Positions 24,936 to 34,325 of a stretch of 64,000 nt of DNA are shown here, piece by piece. The position numbers and the translations under genes are program-made. The DNA is from Marinoscillum sp965229915 (GTDB lineage: Bacteria; Bacteroidota; Bacteroidia; Cytophagales; Cyclobacteriaceae), in the NCBI RefSeq assembly GCF_965229915.1, contig NZ_CBDDJZ010000001.1, forward strand, positions 1,922,001-1,986,000. The letters are read 5' to 3'. The notes under the pieces are model-generated. The model was not told the origin of the DNA. It saw nothing but the letters and a program-made list of their open reading frames with translations, and made no database searches. Positions within the stretch are counted from its first letter, which is position 1; each line of letters starts with the position of its first letter.

Positions 24936-24937
24936 GA

Positions 24938-25723
24938 TTATCCACTAATTGTATCCAAATGACCCCCTATATACCCCACATACACTGTTCTTTCACCATC
25001 CTTCGGAAATATATGAAACCTCAAATCACCGGTTTTAATATGTAACTCAAAGATTTCTCTAGAACCATCAGGTAATGAAAATTTTCTTTGATTACCAAAT
25101 TTGGCCATCGTACCAGAAGATTCTGGAGATAAGTTTAAGTTAGTTGTTTTATTAACCTCTTTGTAGCTAAATTCTCCTGAATTCCACTGACCTACGTATT
25201 GATTTAGCGTACAAAGACGATCTATAACCTGACGAAAATGAGAGGAGTCTCCCAATAAAAGGACCTGACTTTCAACATTATCACACAAGACGAGGTTGGG
25301 TAAAAGCCTTTCTCTATAACTCCAAAAGTTATTAGGATTAACTAAGCTCAGAACAAAATTTTTAAAATCCTTATAGGACTGGTTATTAGAAATTTGCCGA
25401 TTATTAGATACTCCTAAACCAGCAAAATCTACCCCTAAAAAAGCACTAGGATTGGGATCAAAATAATTGGTAAGAATTTGTTCAGAATTAAGGTATGAAT
25501 CCAAGTATGTGAAATCCTTTTCTAAAAAGCCCAGCAAAAAACCAGCAGTTTGACTTTGGTTTTGCATTAACAAGTTCCCAGCTTCGGAAGCATAAAAACT
25601 TTCATGCTTATAAAAGATGTCAGTTGATTCCTTTTCAATCAGCATCAAATCATCACAACCACTAATAAGAGAATCAAAATCAGCAAATTGCATAGCTTCA
25701 TTGAGTAAAAATAAACTATCCAT
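24938..25723 (-). CDS. Unknown 261-aa partner of the DUF3696 ATPase
   Basis: No firm family is known to me. The C-terminal ~45 residues (FELHIKTGDLRFHIFPKDGE then RTVYVGYIGGHLDT) resemble the beta-sheet core of RelE/HigB-like proteins or of proteins that report a cell's own geometry, and the body is helical. It overlaps the ATPase gene by 8 bases and is followed 2 bases later by hsdR. The tight coupling suggests a functional partner of the ATPase and DUF262 protein, inserted into the type I restriction operon. Confidence 0.6.
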   Translation of the reverse strand: MDSLFLLNEAMQFADFDSLISGCDDLMLIEKESTDIFYKHESFYASEAGNLLMQNQSQTAGFLLGFLEKDFTYLDSYLNSEQILTNYFDPNPSAFLGVDFAGLGVSNNRQISNNQSYKDFKNFVLSLVNPNNFWSYRERLLPNLVLCDNVESQVLLLGDSSHFRQVIDRLCTLNQYVGQWNSGEFSYKEVNKTTNLNLSPESSGTMAKFGNQRKFSLPDGSREIFELHIKTGDLRFHIFPKDGERTVYVGYIGGHLDTISG

Positions 25724-26855
25724 TCATTCTCAGTTTAATCAAAGAGCGATAATCAACCTGATTTTGATCAAAGAATCCATGGGGCCATTTTGACAACTCA
25801 CCCCGGTCGTTTAGTAGAATGTGCTCAATATTTGGCTGATCACTACCTTCAAGTTGATCAAAGAAATTTGTTTGAATAATATTTGAACTGGCTCTTTTGT
25901 CCGCTACGGCTATTTGCACTCCATTAATTACATGATCACTATGAGTTTCAACAATTACTTTTACGCCCGATTCTGCGATAACAGCCAAAAACTGACCTAT
26001 TTTAGATTGTGCAGATGGGTGAAGGTGAGCTTCTGGGTTTTCAACGATCATATAACTTCCCTTTCGAGCGATCAATCCGGTTACGATTACCGGCAGAACA
26101 TAGCTTATACCAAAACCTATATTTGTAGAAATAATTGGTCTTCCCCTTGTGTATTTGTTTTCGAGTTTAATTTGTGCGAATCCTGTTTCAGTATCATAAT
26201 TTGCCGATACTACTACCCCTGGCATTAAATAATCTAACCAAGCATTAACTTGCTGCTCAAGTCGCGGACTTTTTGAGTTTTGATTTCTACGAAGCTCATC
26301 TACCTTAAAAGAGTAATTCGATTCAGCATCACCAATTAATTGAGCTACGAATTCTCCTTTAAATCCAGTGTTTGGGAAATCATAAAATTGAATTGTCTGA
26401 CTTAGTCTTGGACCAATTCTTTCAGCATTCAGGTAATAGAACTCCTGATAAAATAATGGATCATCTTTTAATGTATCACCTCCTTTTACATTAGATGGTT
26501 TGAGCCAAAGCTTATTATCCTCAACTTCATAATCCACCATAAACGCTTTGTCTTCGTGTTGAAAACCTAAGGAAAGCGATTTAGCATTTGAAGAATGAGG
26601 TATTATGCCGGAACTTGTCCCAAGAGACATACAATATGCCCCGTTAAGTTCTACACGCAAGTCTCCTGGTTCGAGCATTTGGTATTGCCCATCTTCCCAT
26701 TTAGCACAATGTTCAATAGTCCTCCTTAAAAATAGAAGTGATTGAATCGCTGTACTTTTTCCATTTCCATTAGCTCCTGCAAATATTGTCAACCCATTTA
26801 TTGGAATTTCTATATTTCGAAAGCACTTGAAATTATTGATTAATAGCTGTTTCAT
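25716..26855 (-). CDS. AAA ATPase with DUF3696
   Basis: This 379-aa SMC/OLD-like ATPase opens MKQLLINNFKCFRNIEIPIN and has Walker A GANGNGKST near residue 34. The Walker B/signature area reads MIVENPEAHLHPSAQSKIGQ near residue 270, followed by VETHSDHVINGVQIA, the typical switch of AAA_15/DUF3696 proteins. Such ATPases pair with various effectors in defence and toxin loci. Its start touches the DUF262 stop by one base. No nuclease domain is evident in the protein itself. Confidence 0.85.
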   Translation of the reverse strand: MKQLLINNFKCFRNIEIPINGLTIFAGANGNGKSTAIQSLLFLRRTIEHCAKWEDGQYQMLEPGDLRVELNGAYCMSLGTSSGIIPHSSNAKSLSLGFQHEDKAFMVDYEVEDNKLWLKPSNVKGGDTLKDDPLFYQEFYYLNAERIGPRLSQTIQFYDFPNTGFKGEFVAQLIGDAESNYSFKVDELRRNQNSKSPRLEQQVNAWLDYLMPGVVVSANYDTETGFAQIKLENKYTRGRPIISTNIGFGISYVLPVIVTGLIARKGSYMIVENPEAHLHPSAQSKIGQFLAVIAESGVKVIVETHSDHVINGVQIAVADKRASSNIIQTNFFDQLEGSDQPNIEHILLNDRGELSKWPHGFFDQNQVDYRSLIKLRMNG

Positions 26856-28234
26856 TATTGAAAATTGAGGTGCTGATTGATCAACTCTTGAACTTTACCA
26901 AAAGAATACAACAAGTTGCTTCTACCATTTGTACCATAAGATAAAAAGTTCCAGAATTCGCCGTCATCTTCAATAAGTTCTGCCAAAGGCATTTGCAGTG
27001 AATTCTGAGAGTTTTGATTTTTTATCTCCTCGTGATCGAATTCAGACAACAAAACAGACAAGGATGCGAAAAGAGCCTTATTGATAAGCTGTTTATAAGC
27101 ATAAGGTTCCAAATCATCAGGTGTAATCTTTCTAAATGCATATCTTGCACCAAGGAGGTATTCTGCATTTTTCATGGAATTAGAAAACAGATCAACATAC
27201 TTACTTAATTCTGATTCTTTTGAAAATTGAAGTTCATCTGTCAAATCATCTAAAGAAGGATCCATATAGCCATTGTATTGTTCAATACTTCCGTATTTTT
27301 CAATCATTCTATGAAATAAAACAAATCTTAATGCCACCTCATGATCTTCCATTCTTGTTGATTTTATAGAATGGTCCGTTGCAGATTTAAACTCTTCAAG
27401 TTCGGTCATTTGCTTTAACGTTGACCGGAGTGCTTTACCAGAAAGGCAGTTCCTTATCTCCTGATTATTCAAAGGCTTTCCACCGGTATTGATCCTTCTA
27501 AATATATCATACTTCACTTTGGAAGGAGAAGTAGGATCAATAACATTAACGGAAAACTGTGTTTGATTGAACCAGCGTACATATTTTGGATCAAGTCCCT
27601 TCTTTTTATCTTCATCCTGATAGTATCTTCCGTCGCAACTATCTGAGAGATATTCAAGATTTCTAAGCGGAAACTTATTATCCATAAATTCTTTGATTGT
27701 AGTTATTCTCTGTAGTCCATCTACAACAGAAATTCGTCCCTCTTCATCTTCCGAAAAGTAGAACATTGGAAGAGGGATTCTTAACAGAATGGATTCAATC
27801 AACCTTGACTTTTGAAAATTATTCCAAACAAAATTTCGTTGAAAGTCAGGTGACAAATCCATATCCTCACTATCAATCATCTCAGTAATTAACCTTAAGC
27901 TAAATTGTTTTGCGTTGACTTTAATTTCATCAGGATTGAATGGACGCTCCTCTTGAATAGTTGGCAATTCGGTTAAATCTGTTCCTTCCTGCTCTGCTTC
28001 TATAACCTTGATAACCAAAGAATCAAGTTTGTCTCGGATGATGTCATCAGGTTCATTTATTCTATTGTCTATTGACTCTAAGGAAAACCGACTATTATCC
28101 AGACTCAATTCCATCCAACAGTGTTTTTCTGAATCAAGCAATTGGAATTCATTCGTCTTTCCTTCTTTACCAATGACCCTAAAAGGAGAAACAACTACAA
28201 ATTCTCCTTCAGCTATCTTAAATTCTATTTCCAT
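26855..28234 (-). CDS. DUF262 (ParB/GmrS-like) protein
   Basis: At 459 aa, residues about 120-330 carry the DUF262 domain: DLSPDFQRNFVWNNFQKSRL, then the nucleotide-pocket motif VVDGLQRITTIKEFMDN and the later FRRINTGGKPLNNQEIRNCL. DUF262 occurs in GmrS/BrxU-type modification-dependent nucleases and as a stand-alone NTPase. No C-terminal HNH (DUF1524) motif is visible here, so the nuclease part is missing or supplied by a partner. The first ~90 residues have an unusual beta-rich extension. It lies 35 bases after hsdS and is coupled to the DUF3696 ATPase. Confidence 0.85.
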   Translation of the reverse strand: MEIEFKIAEGEFVVVSPFRVIGKEGKTNEFQLLDSEKHCWMELSLDNSRFSLESIDNRINEPDDIIRDKLDSLVIKVIEAEQEGTDLTELPTIQEERPFNPDEIKVNAKQFSLRLITEMIDSEDMDLSPDFQRNFVWNNFQKSRLIESILLRIPLPMFYFSEDEEGRISVVDGLQRITTIKEFMDNKFPLRNLEYLSDSCDGRYYQDEDKKKGLDPKYVRWFNQTQFSVNVIDPTSPSKVKYDIFRRINTGGKPLNNQEIRNCLSGKALRSTLKQMTELEEFKSATDHSIKSTRMEDHEVALRFVLFHRMIEKYGSIEQYNGYMDPSLDDLTDELQFSKESELSKYVDLFSNSMKNAEYLLGARYAFRKITPDDLEPYAYKQLINKALFASLSVLLSEFDHEEIKNQNSQNSLQMPLAELIEDDGEFWNFLSYGTNGRSNLLYSFGKVQELINQHLNFQ

Positions 28235-28269
28235 GATTGTTTCAAATGTCTACTGCAAATTAACTTATT

Positions 28270-29631
28270 CTATACCATTACCTTCCCTGTCACTGCACTG
28301 TCTATCAGTGTGGCTTTGTACTCCCGCAGCTTCTCGATCTGCTGCTCCTGAAAGGATATGGATTGATCGATTTTGGAGGATTCTGAATGTATGAAATCGG
28401 AAATTAAATCTTGTATTTCTCTTGAAGGTAAGATCACATTCAATTGTTTGAACTCGTCCCAATAAAGCCTCTTTCTGAAATCAGTTATTCCTTTTGAAAA
28501 TCGATCAATCTGCTGAATATAATCTGGTGTGCGATATTGAAACTCAAGAAAATCACTATTAAAATCAGCCAAAGGTTTAGCAACTACATATGCAGGGCTT
28601 ACCATTCCATCTACTCTAACAGCACCGATAGCTCCTTGCCAAGCACGCATCATATTAAATACAATATCTCCCGATTTTACAAATTTATATTTTGACTTAT
28701 CTTCAATTTTTATTCTTCCCTGAATATTATCTGTACTATCAATTTCTTCACTGGAGACTGCTGTATGAATAGAAACTGACAATAATGGAAGCCCTTCTTG
28801 TCCTGGCTCTTTTCTTTCTTGAAATAAGAGATTATTGGTTTTCACCTCCCACCCCACAGGTATTTTTCCAATCCAGTCTATGCCAGAGTCTTTAGTCTTT
28901 TCGGGTGCGGCCCAGGTGGTGCCGTTCCAGACTTTTTTGCCAGTGACCAGCTCTTGTATCATGATCTGCTTGCGCTCCTTCAGCAAGGTGATCAGCTGCT
29001 CCTTTTGCGCTATGGCCTGATCGATCTTAGCCGTCTTCTCATCGAGGAAGTGGGCAATGGCGGTTTGTTCGGGAAGTGGTGGAAACCACAGAGTGGTATT
29101 CTTTAATATCCCATTGGTTATACTGTAAACCTTAACACCTTTTACAGCCTTTCTAATTTGATCTCTAAAGGATTTTGAATCAATTTGATATGCTAAAAAC
29201 CTATGATCTATATCCGTCTTTTTAAGTCGGGCAATTACCGTATGATATCCTGCAAAAGTTCTTGTATTGCTGTTGAGATATGTAAAGTTTCCAGAACCTT
29301 CAATATCTTCAGAAGTATCCGCAAAAACGAAATCACCATATTTCAATAAGGACTTAGGGGAATCTAGGAGATAATCTTCATCCACGCATTTAAGAACATT
29401 TATTTCAGGATTAACCTCGAACCCATATTTTGAATGAATTTCTCCATAATTAACACAAGGAATCCCATCTTCCTGCAAGTTCTCTTTTGTAATATTTAAT
29501 CCTTTCGAAAATGAGAAGAGGTTCCTGAACCTATTCAACTTCCAATTATCTGGAAGGTCTCCAATATCGCAAATACCAGAGTCTTTATAAACGGGGTACT
29601 TTTCGAACGTGTTTTGCTGTATGATTTCCAT
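28270..29631 (-). CDS. hsdS: Type I restriction-modification specificity subunit
   Basis: The 453-aa HsdS has two target-recognition domains, each followed by a conserved helix: PPLPEQTAIAHFLDEKTAKI in the centre and a second long helix (FQEQQIEKLREYKATLIDSA) at the end. The domain starts read DSGICDIGDLPDNWK and DSGIDWIGKIPVGWE. HsdS binds the bipartite recognition site and joins two HsdM subunits. Its start is 1 base after the hsdM stop. Target sequence cannot be predicted by eye. Confidence 0.95.
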   Translation of the reverse strand: MEIIQQNTFEKYPVYKDSGICDIGDLPDNWKLNRFRNLFSFSKGLNITKENLQEDGIPCVNYGEIHSKYGFEVNPEINVLKCVDEDYLLDSPKSLLKYGDFVFADTSEDIEGSGNFTYLNSNTRTFAGYHTVIARLKKTDIDHRFLAYQIDSKSFRDQIRKAVKGVKVYSITNGILKNTTLWFPPLPEQTAIAHFLDEKTAKIDQAIAQKEQLITLLKERKQIMIQELVTGKKVWNGTTWAAPEKTKDSGIDWIGKIPVGWEVKTNNLLFQERKEPGQEGLPLLSVSIHTAVSSEEIDSTDNIQGRIKIEDKSKYKFVKSGDIVFNMMRAWQGAIGAVRVDGMVSPAYVVAKPLADFNSDFLEFQYRTPDYIQQIDRFSKGITDFRKRLYWDEFKQLNVILPSREIQDLISDFIHSESSKIDQSISFQEQQIEKLREYKATLIDSAVTGKVMV

Positions 29632-29632
29632 C

Positions 29633-31981
29633 TTAGCTGAGGTTTAGAATATCCATAATTAAACCTTCACTTTCCTGTTCTAACTTTAAGATTTCAGTAG
29701 TTACTTCATCCAAACTTCTTAGTGGCTTGTGCTGGTAGAAGTATTTGTTGAAGCTGATCTCATAGCCGATCTTGGTTTTCTCTAGGTCTATCCAGGCTTC
29801 CCCCACATGTGGTTTTACCTCACGGAGATAGTAGGCATGGATTTCTTCCCTGAGCGGCACATTTTCAAAGTCGCGAAGGTCACTTTCGGATTCATATAGA
29901 ACAAATTCTTCCTTCTTACCTGAAGGGTAATAGCCATAGTCCGGCAGTTGCTCTGCCGTGCAGCCCAGTCGTTCCAGTAGTTGAGTGAGCTTCTCACCCG
30001 AGAGTTTTTGCTTTTTCTTCACTACTTTCTCGGCAGACTCATCATACCAGCTCACAGCACTCAGGATGGTATTGACCTGCGCTCCGGAGAGTTTGCTTTT
30101 TTGGGCTTTCAGCACTTTTTGCACCAAGTCCTTGAATATGTTGAAGTCACTGTACTCTTCAGTGCCGATGGTTTTCATCAAATCAGATGCTGTATCGTAG
30201 AGTAGTTTGAGTCTATTCCAGGTATCTGCACTGGTGAGTGCTTTAGCCTTTTTGGCATTGAGATCCATGTCATTGTTCTCACACCAGTTGAGAATTGGTT
30301 TGGCTATGGACTTCAGGTCAGTGTACACTTGCTCTCCATAGGTTTCGTAAGCCCACTGCATCGGTTCTTTGAGTGTCTTATCGAAGCGTAGTTCGGCTAT
30401 GCGCTCTTCGGTTAATTGTGCTTTCAGACGTTTTGGTCGATCAATTGTTACTTTGTAGTAGCCAAAGTCTGCATTGTCAAAAACCTTTGCTGCCAGGCCT
30501 TTTTCGTCCTTCCGCTCTACGTCCTGAAAGGCCATGTAAGCATCCTGTATCTCTTTGATGTGCTCAGACAAAAACTGACAATTTTTGTTACCCAAATTCT
30601 TGCGAAGCTTTTCAAAACGCTGTGAAGCGTCTATCAGTTGCACTTTGCCTTTACGGCTGTTTGGCTTATTGTTGCTCAACAGCCAGACATAGGTTGTAAT
30701 GCCTGTGTTGTAAAAGAGGTTATTTGGCATTTGGATGATGGCATCCAACAGATCGTTTTCGATGATGTATCGGCGGATGTTGCTCTCACCACCACCAGCA
30801 TCTCCTGTAAAGAGACTAGAGCCATTGTGTACCGATGCTATTCGCGATCCAAGCGGACTTGTGCCCAAGGATTTCATTTTGGAGACCATCTCCATGAGAA
30901 AAAGCAACTGTCCATCCGAAGAACGTGGAGTTGCATCACAGTCTTCATTGTTACCCCAGTAGTCTTTGAGTACTACTTCGAATCGTGGGTCGATCACGTC
31001 CTTACCATCCTTGATGTATTTTTGCTCCGTAGCCCATGATTTACCATAAGGTGGATTGGACAACATGAAATCGAAAGACGTACCTGCAAACTCATCGATA
31101 GAGAGTGTAGAGCCTACCCGAATGTTGGCCGGGTTGTTTCCTTTGATCATCATGTCCGACTTACAAATAGCATAAGTCTCATCGTTGATCTCTTTTCCAT
31201 ATAGGTACACGTCTCCAATAGCGCGGATCTCCCCTTCCTCGTCTTTGATGAAGTTCTGCGCTTCCGTTAGCATTCCACCACTTCCACAAGCCGGATCATA
31301 AATGGTGATTACTGGTGGAAGTTTGTCTTTTATGGGTTCGAATACTAAATGCGTCATCAGGTCAATTACCTCTCGCGGGGTGAAGTGCTCTCCTGCTTCT
31401 TCGTTGTTTTCTTCATTGAACTTTCGGATCAGCTCTTCAAACACATAGCCCATCCCCAGGTTGGTCAAGGCTGGCAGTTTTCGCCCGTCCGGATCTACCA
31501 CTTCATTAGGCGTCAGGTTGATATATGGTGACGTAAACTTCTCCAACACGTCCATCAACACATCCTTATTGGCCATGTGTTGGATCTGGCTCGGCAGGTT
31601 AAACTTCTCTACTATCTCCTTTACGTTGGAACTAAAGCCATTCAGATACTCCTGAAAGTTGACCTGTAGGATTTGCTGGCTGTTAGTAGCTGTATTTTGC
31701 AGCCGCTGAAGCGTCCACTTGCTGGTATTGTAAAACACATAACCAGAAGCTTCTCCAAGTCCAATAGCGTCCAACTCGGTGAATCCAGCTTCTTCTCTTT
31801 GAAAGCGAACTTCCTCCATCACATCGTCTTTGGTTGGCTCCAGCAAAACATCCAGTCTTCTGAGAACCACCATTGGTAAAATGACGTCCCGGTACTTACC
31901 ACGCACGTAAACATCTCTGAGACAGTCATCAGCGATAGACCAAATAAAGGAAACGAGTTTGTTATGAACAGCGGTATTCAT
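29633..31981 (-). CDS. hsdM: Type I restriction-modification DNA methyltransferase subunit
   Basis: This 782-aa HsdM is longer than the ~500-aa classical form because of a ~250-residue C-terminal extension. SAM motif I is IYDPACGSGGMLTEA near residue 230, and motif IV is SNPPYGK near residue 307, giving N6-adenine methylation. HsdM_N-like helices (VSFIWSIADDCLRDVYVRG) are at the start. It is the first gene of the operon. A 71-base gap separates it from the orphan methylase genes upstream. Confidence 0.95.
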   Translation of the reverse strand: MNTAVHNKLVSFIWSIADDCLRDVYVRGKYRDVILPMVVLRRLDVLLEPTKDDVMEEVRFQREEAGFTELDAIGLGEASGYVFYNTSKWTLQRLQNTATNSQQILQVNFQEYLNGFSSNVKEIVEKFNLPSQIQHMANKDVLMDVLEKFTSPYINLTPNEVVDPDGRKLPALTNLGMGYVFEELIRKFNEENNEEAGEHFTPREVIDLMTHLVFEPIKDKLPPVITIYDPACGSGGMLTEAQNFIKDEEGEIRAIGDVYLYGKEINDETYAICKSDMMIKGNNPANIRVGSTLSIDEFAGTSFDFMLSNPPYGKSWATEQKYIKDGKDVIDPRFEVVLKDYWGNNEDCDATPRSSDGQLLFLMEMVSKMKSLGTSPLGSRIASVHNGSSLFTGDAGGGESNIRRYIIENDLLDAIIQMPNNLFYNTGITTYVWLLSNNKPNSRKGKVQLIDASQRFEKLRKNLGNKNCQFLSEHIKEIQDAYMAFQDVERKDEKGLAAKVFDNADFGYYKVTIDRPKRLKAQLTEERIAELRFDKTLKEPMQWAYETYGEQVYTDLKSIAKPILNWCENNDMDLNAKKAKALTSADTWNRLKLLYDTASDLMKTIGTEEYSDFNIFKDLVQKVLKAQKSKLSGAQVNTILSAVSWYDESAEKVVKKKQKLSGEKLTQLLERLGCTAEQLPDYGYYPSGKKEEFVLYESESDLRDFENVPLREEIHAYYLREVKPHVGEAWIDLEKTKIGYEISFNKYFYQHKPLRSLDEVTTEILKLEQESEGLIMDILNLS

Positions 31982-32052
31982 CTAAGAGATAGGGTTAATT
32001 TCTTGAAAAGTATCATTTTTATCAAATAATGGTTTTGTTTTTAGTCGTTGCT

Positions 32053-33354
32053 TCACTTTTCAACCAAACTGCTGATCTCTTTTTGTATTGCAGATACTTT
32101 TGATTGAATGTCCGAGCATTTCTGTATTAGCTCGACACTTGAAGCATACTCTATTTGTCGTTGAAAACGTTTATTAAAATTGTAATCGAAACTGAGATTC
32201 AAGTTTTCATCTAATTCACCTGGGTTCACTACCATAAGGTGATCTTTCTCGGTCAGCAAGCCAGATCTAAAATCCGAGAGCTCTACAGACACTTGTTGAA
32301 TAACCGATTGAGGTAGTTCATATCTTTCCTTTGATTTGCGACCTTTCTCTGACAGATTGATTAGTAGTATTTTGTCTTGTTTCTTTTGTTTGTTGACTAC
32401 CCAGATCGACGTAGACACACCGGTACCGTAAAAGATTTTTTGAGGCAGAATGAGAACCGCTTCAAGCATATTCTTTTCAATAAGCTCTTTTCTCAAATCA
32501 ACATAAATACCTGAGTTGGATAGCATTCCAGCGGGAGTCACTATGCCCAATAAGCCAGAATCCGAAAGCGAATCAAGTGCATGGGTAAAGAAGGAAAGCG
32601 CCAAGTCATTGGATTTGTACTTACTAGAGTAGTAGCCAAATCCATTATGTGTATCAGGCGGATTTTTACCAAAAGGAGGATTGGTCAGTATTAAATCGAA
32701 TTTTTCTGTTGGTTCAGCTCCTCTTAACCCTACTACTGGTTTTTGATCAATTGATACATTGAGTTTCTGTAACAGAAAGAATCTTGTTTTTGCGAACCTA
32801 ACGGAAAATGCATCCGGTGCTTCACCAATACCTAAATCACCATGACCGTTGGCCATATTTAGGAGGTTTCCTGATCTGCAAAAAGGATCGTACACTTTAT
32901 GTATTTCTCTATTCTCTGGTAATCCAGATAATATTTGAGCTACATCAGAAGGTGTTAAGAGTTGGTGTGCGTTTTTTGATTTTGATATGACGTTTTCAAA
33001 AACTTCTAAAATCTCATCTATTGTTTCATTTGACCAAAAATCCTCATTTTCATGACGATTGAAGAACTCAATAATTGAATGGGTTATTGGGACGATCCTT
33101 TCTTCCACCCCCCGATACAGGCCCTGTATTTCTGCATACCAAATGTTTGCATCGGGCATATACTCTTGCAATTCATGCAAGAAAATATCAATATCCTTCA
33201 ATTCATCTGAAGGTCTAATGATGTGGTATTTATAAGCTGAGAAAGCCCACAAATAATGAAATAGGAGAAAGTTGGTAACCTGATCTTCTCTTACTCCCAA
33301 GGAGTGAAATTTGGAATATGTATTCCATAGTAGCTTTTGAAATTCATGAGTCAT
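32053..33354 (-). CDS. Second N6-adenine DNA methylase (HsdM-like)
   Basis: The 433-aa methylase has SAM motif I KVYDPFCRSGNLLNMANG, the catalytic motif LTNPPFGKNPPD and later ILPQKIFYGTGVSTSIWVVN typical of type I M subunits. The N-terminal ~140 residues are unlike standard HsdM_N. It overlaps the 60-aa gene upstream by 4 bases and forms a unit with that gene and a short specificity subunit. No separate R subunit is beside it, so it may be a modification-only module or part of an unrecognised defence unit. Confidence 0.85.
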   Translation of the reverse strand: MTHEFQKLLWNTYSKFHSLGVREDQVTNFLLFHYLWAFSAYKYHIIRPSDELKDIDIFLHELQEYMPDANIWYAEIQGLYRGVEERIVPITHSIIEFFNRHENEDFWSNETIDEILEVFENVISKSKNAHQLLTPSDVAQILSGLPENREIHKVYDPFCRSGNLLNMANGHGDLGIGEAPDAFSVRFAKTRFFLLQKLNVSIDQKPVVGLRGAEPTEKFDLILTNPPFGKNPPDTHNGFGYYSSKYKSNDLALSFFTHALDSLSDSGLLGIVTPAGMLSNSGIYVDLRKELIEKNMLEAVLILPQKIFYGTGVSTSIWVVNKQKKQDKILLINLSEKGRKSKERYELPQSVIQQVSVELSDFRSGLLTEKDHLMVVNPGELDENLNLSFDYNFNKRFQRQIEYASSVELIQKCSDIQSKVSAIQKEISSLVEK

Positions 33355-33533
33355 GATATGTTTCCCTTAGTTAAGCCAACGAGTTTTAAGACACGGCCAA
33401 AGAATTTGCTGATTCTGGTGAAAATGGAAGTTTTCTTCTCTTTTTCAGGAGCGAATTGAATGGTCAAATTATCAATGTTGATGAAATTGATATTTCCTGA
33501 GTTGTTATTCATATGATCTTGTTGCCATTTCAT
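33351..33533 (-). CDS. Small 60-aa protein between the S and M genes
   Basis: No family is recognised. The C-terminal half (TSIFTRISKFFGRVLKLVGL) is a basic, amphipathic helix-like segment, while the first half is Asn-rich. It overlaps both neighbours by 4 bases (ATGA type), so it is translationally coupled to the specificity subunit and the methylase, which supports it being real. It may be a peptide toxin, a membrane-binding peptide or a regulator, but this is speculation. Confidence 0.55.
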   Translation of the reverse strand: MKWQQDHMNNNSGNINFINIDNLTIQFAPEKEKKTSIFTRISKFFGRVLKLVGLTKGNIS

Positions 33534-34114
33534 CTTGTATGGATTTGTTCAAAGGCGTATGACTTCAATAATTCTTTTCTTGTCTGAATTAAATTCAGGA
33601 GTTCTAATTCTTCTGTCTGAACCAACTCTTTCATATGAACCACTTTCTCTTGCACATCAATCGGCGGCAGAGCAATGGTTAGCGACTCTAAAGACTTCTT
33701 ATTTAATGAGGGGATTGTAGATGCTATTGAGCTTGACTTAAGGTAGTTTAAAGCCTCATCTTGTGTTAGATACCATATTAAAAAATCAGGAATGATTTTA
33801 TTAACATCAGGAGATATTACAAAGAATGATGATGAGGCAACACCTCCAATGAGTTCGGCATCAATTAAGTATGTTGAAAACTTCACGCCTTTGTTTGCGA
33901 TTAGAATCTCGTCCTTTTGAAGTGCATGATTTTGATAGTTGGAAATGAGTTGTCTATCCATTCTTGCAGGAGAAAAATCACCAGTTATATCCTTGGGTTG
34001 TACCACCGGAATAAATGATGAATCGAAACCCGATTCTATTTTACCTCGAAAGGAATATCCAGTACGTATGGTAGCAATTTCCTTTAAGTCTATTTCTTTT
34101 ACACTATGCGACAT
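33530..34114 (-). CDS. Short specificity subunit (single TRD) of the second methylase
   Basis: About 194 aa, with one type I target-recognition domain: DLKEIATIRTGYSFRGKIES at the start, IPSLNKKSLESLTIALPPID, QEKVVHMKELV and a trailing helix. Half-size S subunits work as dimers. ATG at 34114 is chosen. An in-frame TTG at 34174 would add 20 residues that do not resemble the family. It is the first gene of the three-gene unit. Confidence 0.8.
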   Translation of the reverse strand: MSHSVKEIDLKEIATIRTGYSFRGKIESGFDSSFIPVVQPKDITGDFSPARMDRQLISNYQNHALQKDEILIANKGVKFSTYLIDAELIGGVASSSFFVISPDVNKIIPDFLIWYLTQDEALNYLKSSSIASTIPSLNKKSLESLTIALPPIDVQEKVVHMKELVQTEELELLNLIQTRKELLKSYAFEQIHTR

Positions 34115-34260
34115 GGAGCAAACATAAGACATGTATTTCGTATTTACAAATCTCCATACAATATAGTGCAACAAATAAATCTAATTCTTATGGCGCTATT
34201 TGTCTCAATAGCAAGATGGAGAGAGCATTGGTGTCTTTTGCCATTATATTTTGATTTGAT

Positions 34261-34285
34261 ATAAACCCTAATAATTGGGGTTTAT
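34261..34285 (-). terminator. Hairpin after the ATPase gene
   Basis: ATAAACCC and GGGGTTTAT form a stem with loop TAATAATT in the gap between the element ATPase (34326-35039, minus) and the short specificity subunit. On the minus strand an A/T-rich tail follows. A weak intrinsic terminator is likely. Confidence 0.5.
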
Positions 34286-34325
34286 CCTTTATTGAAATAT
34301 AAGCGAATGCATTAAGCACATCTCT

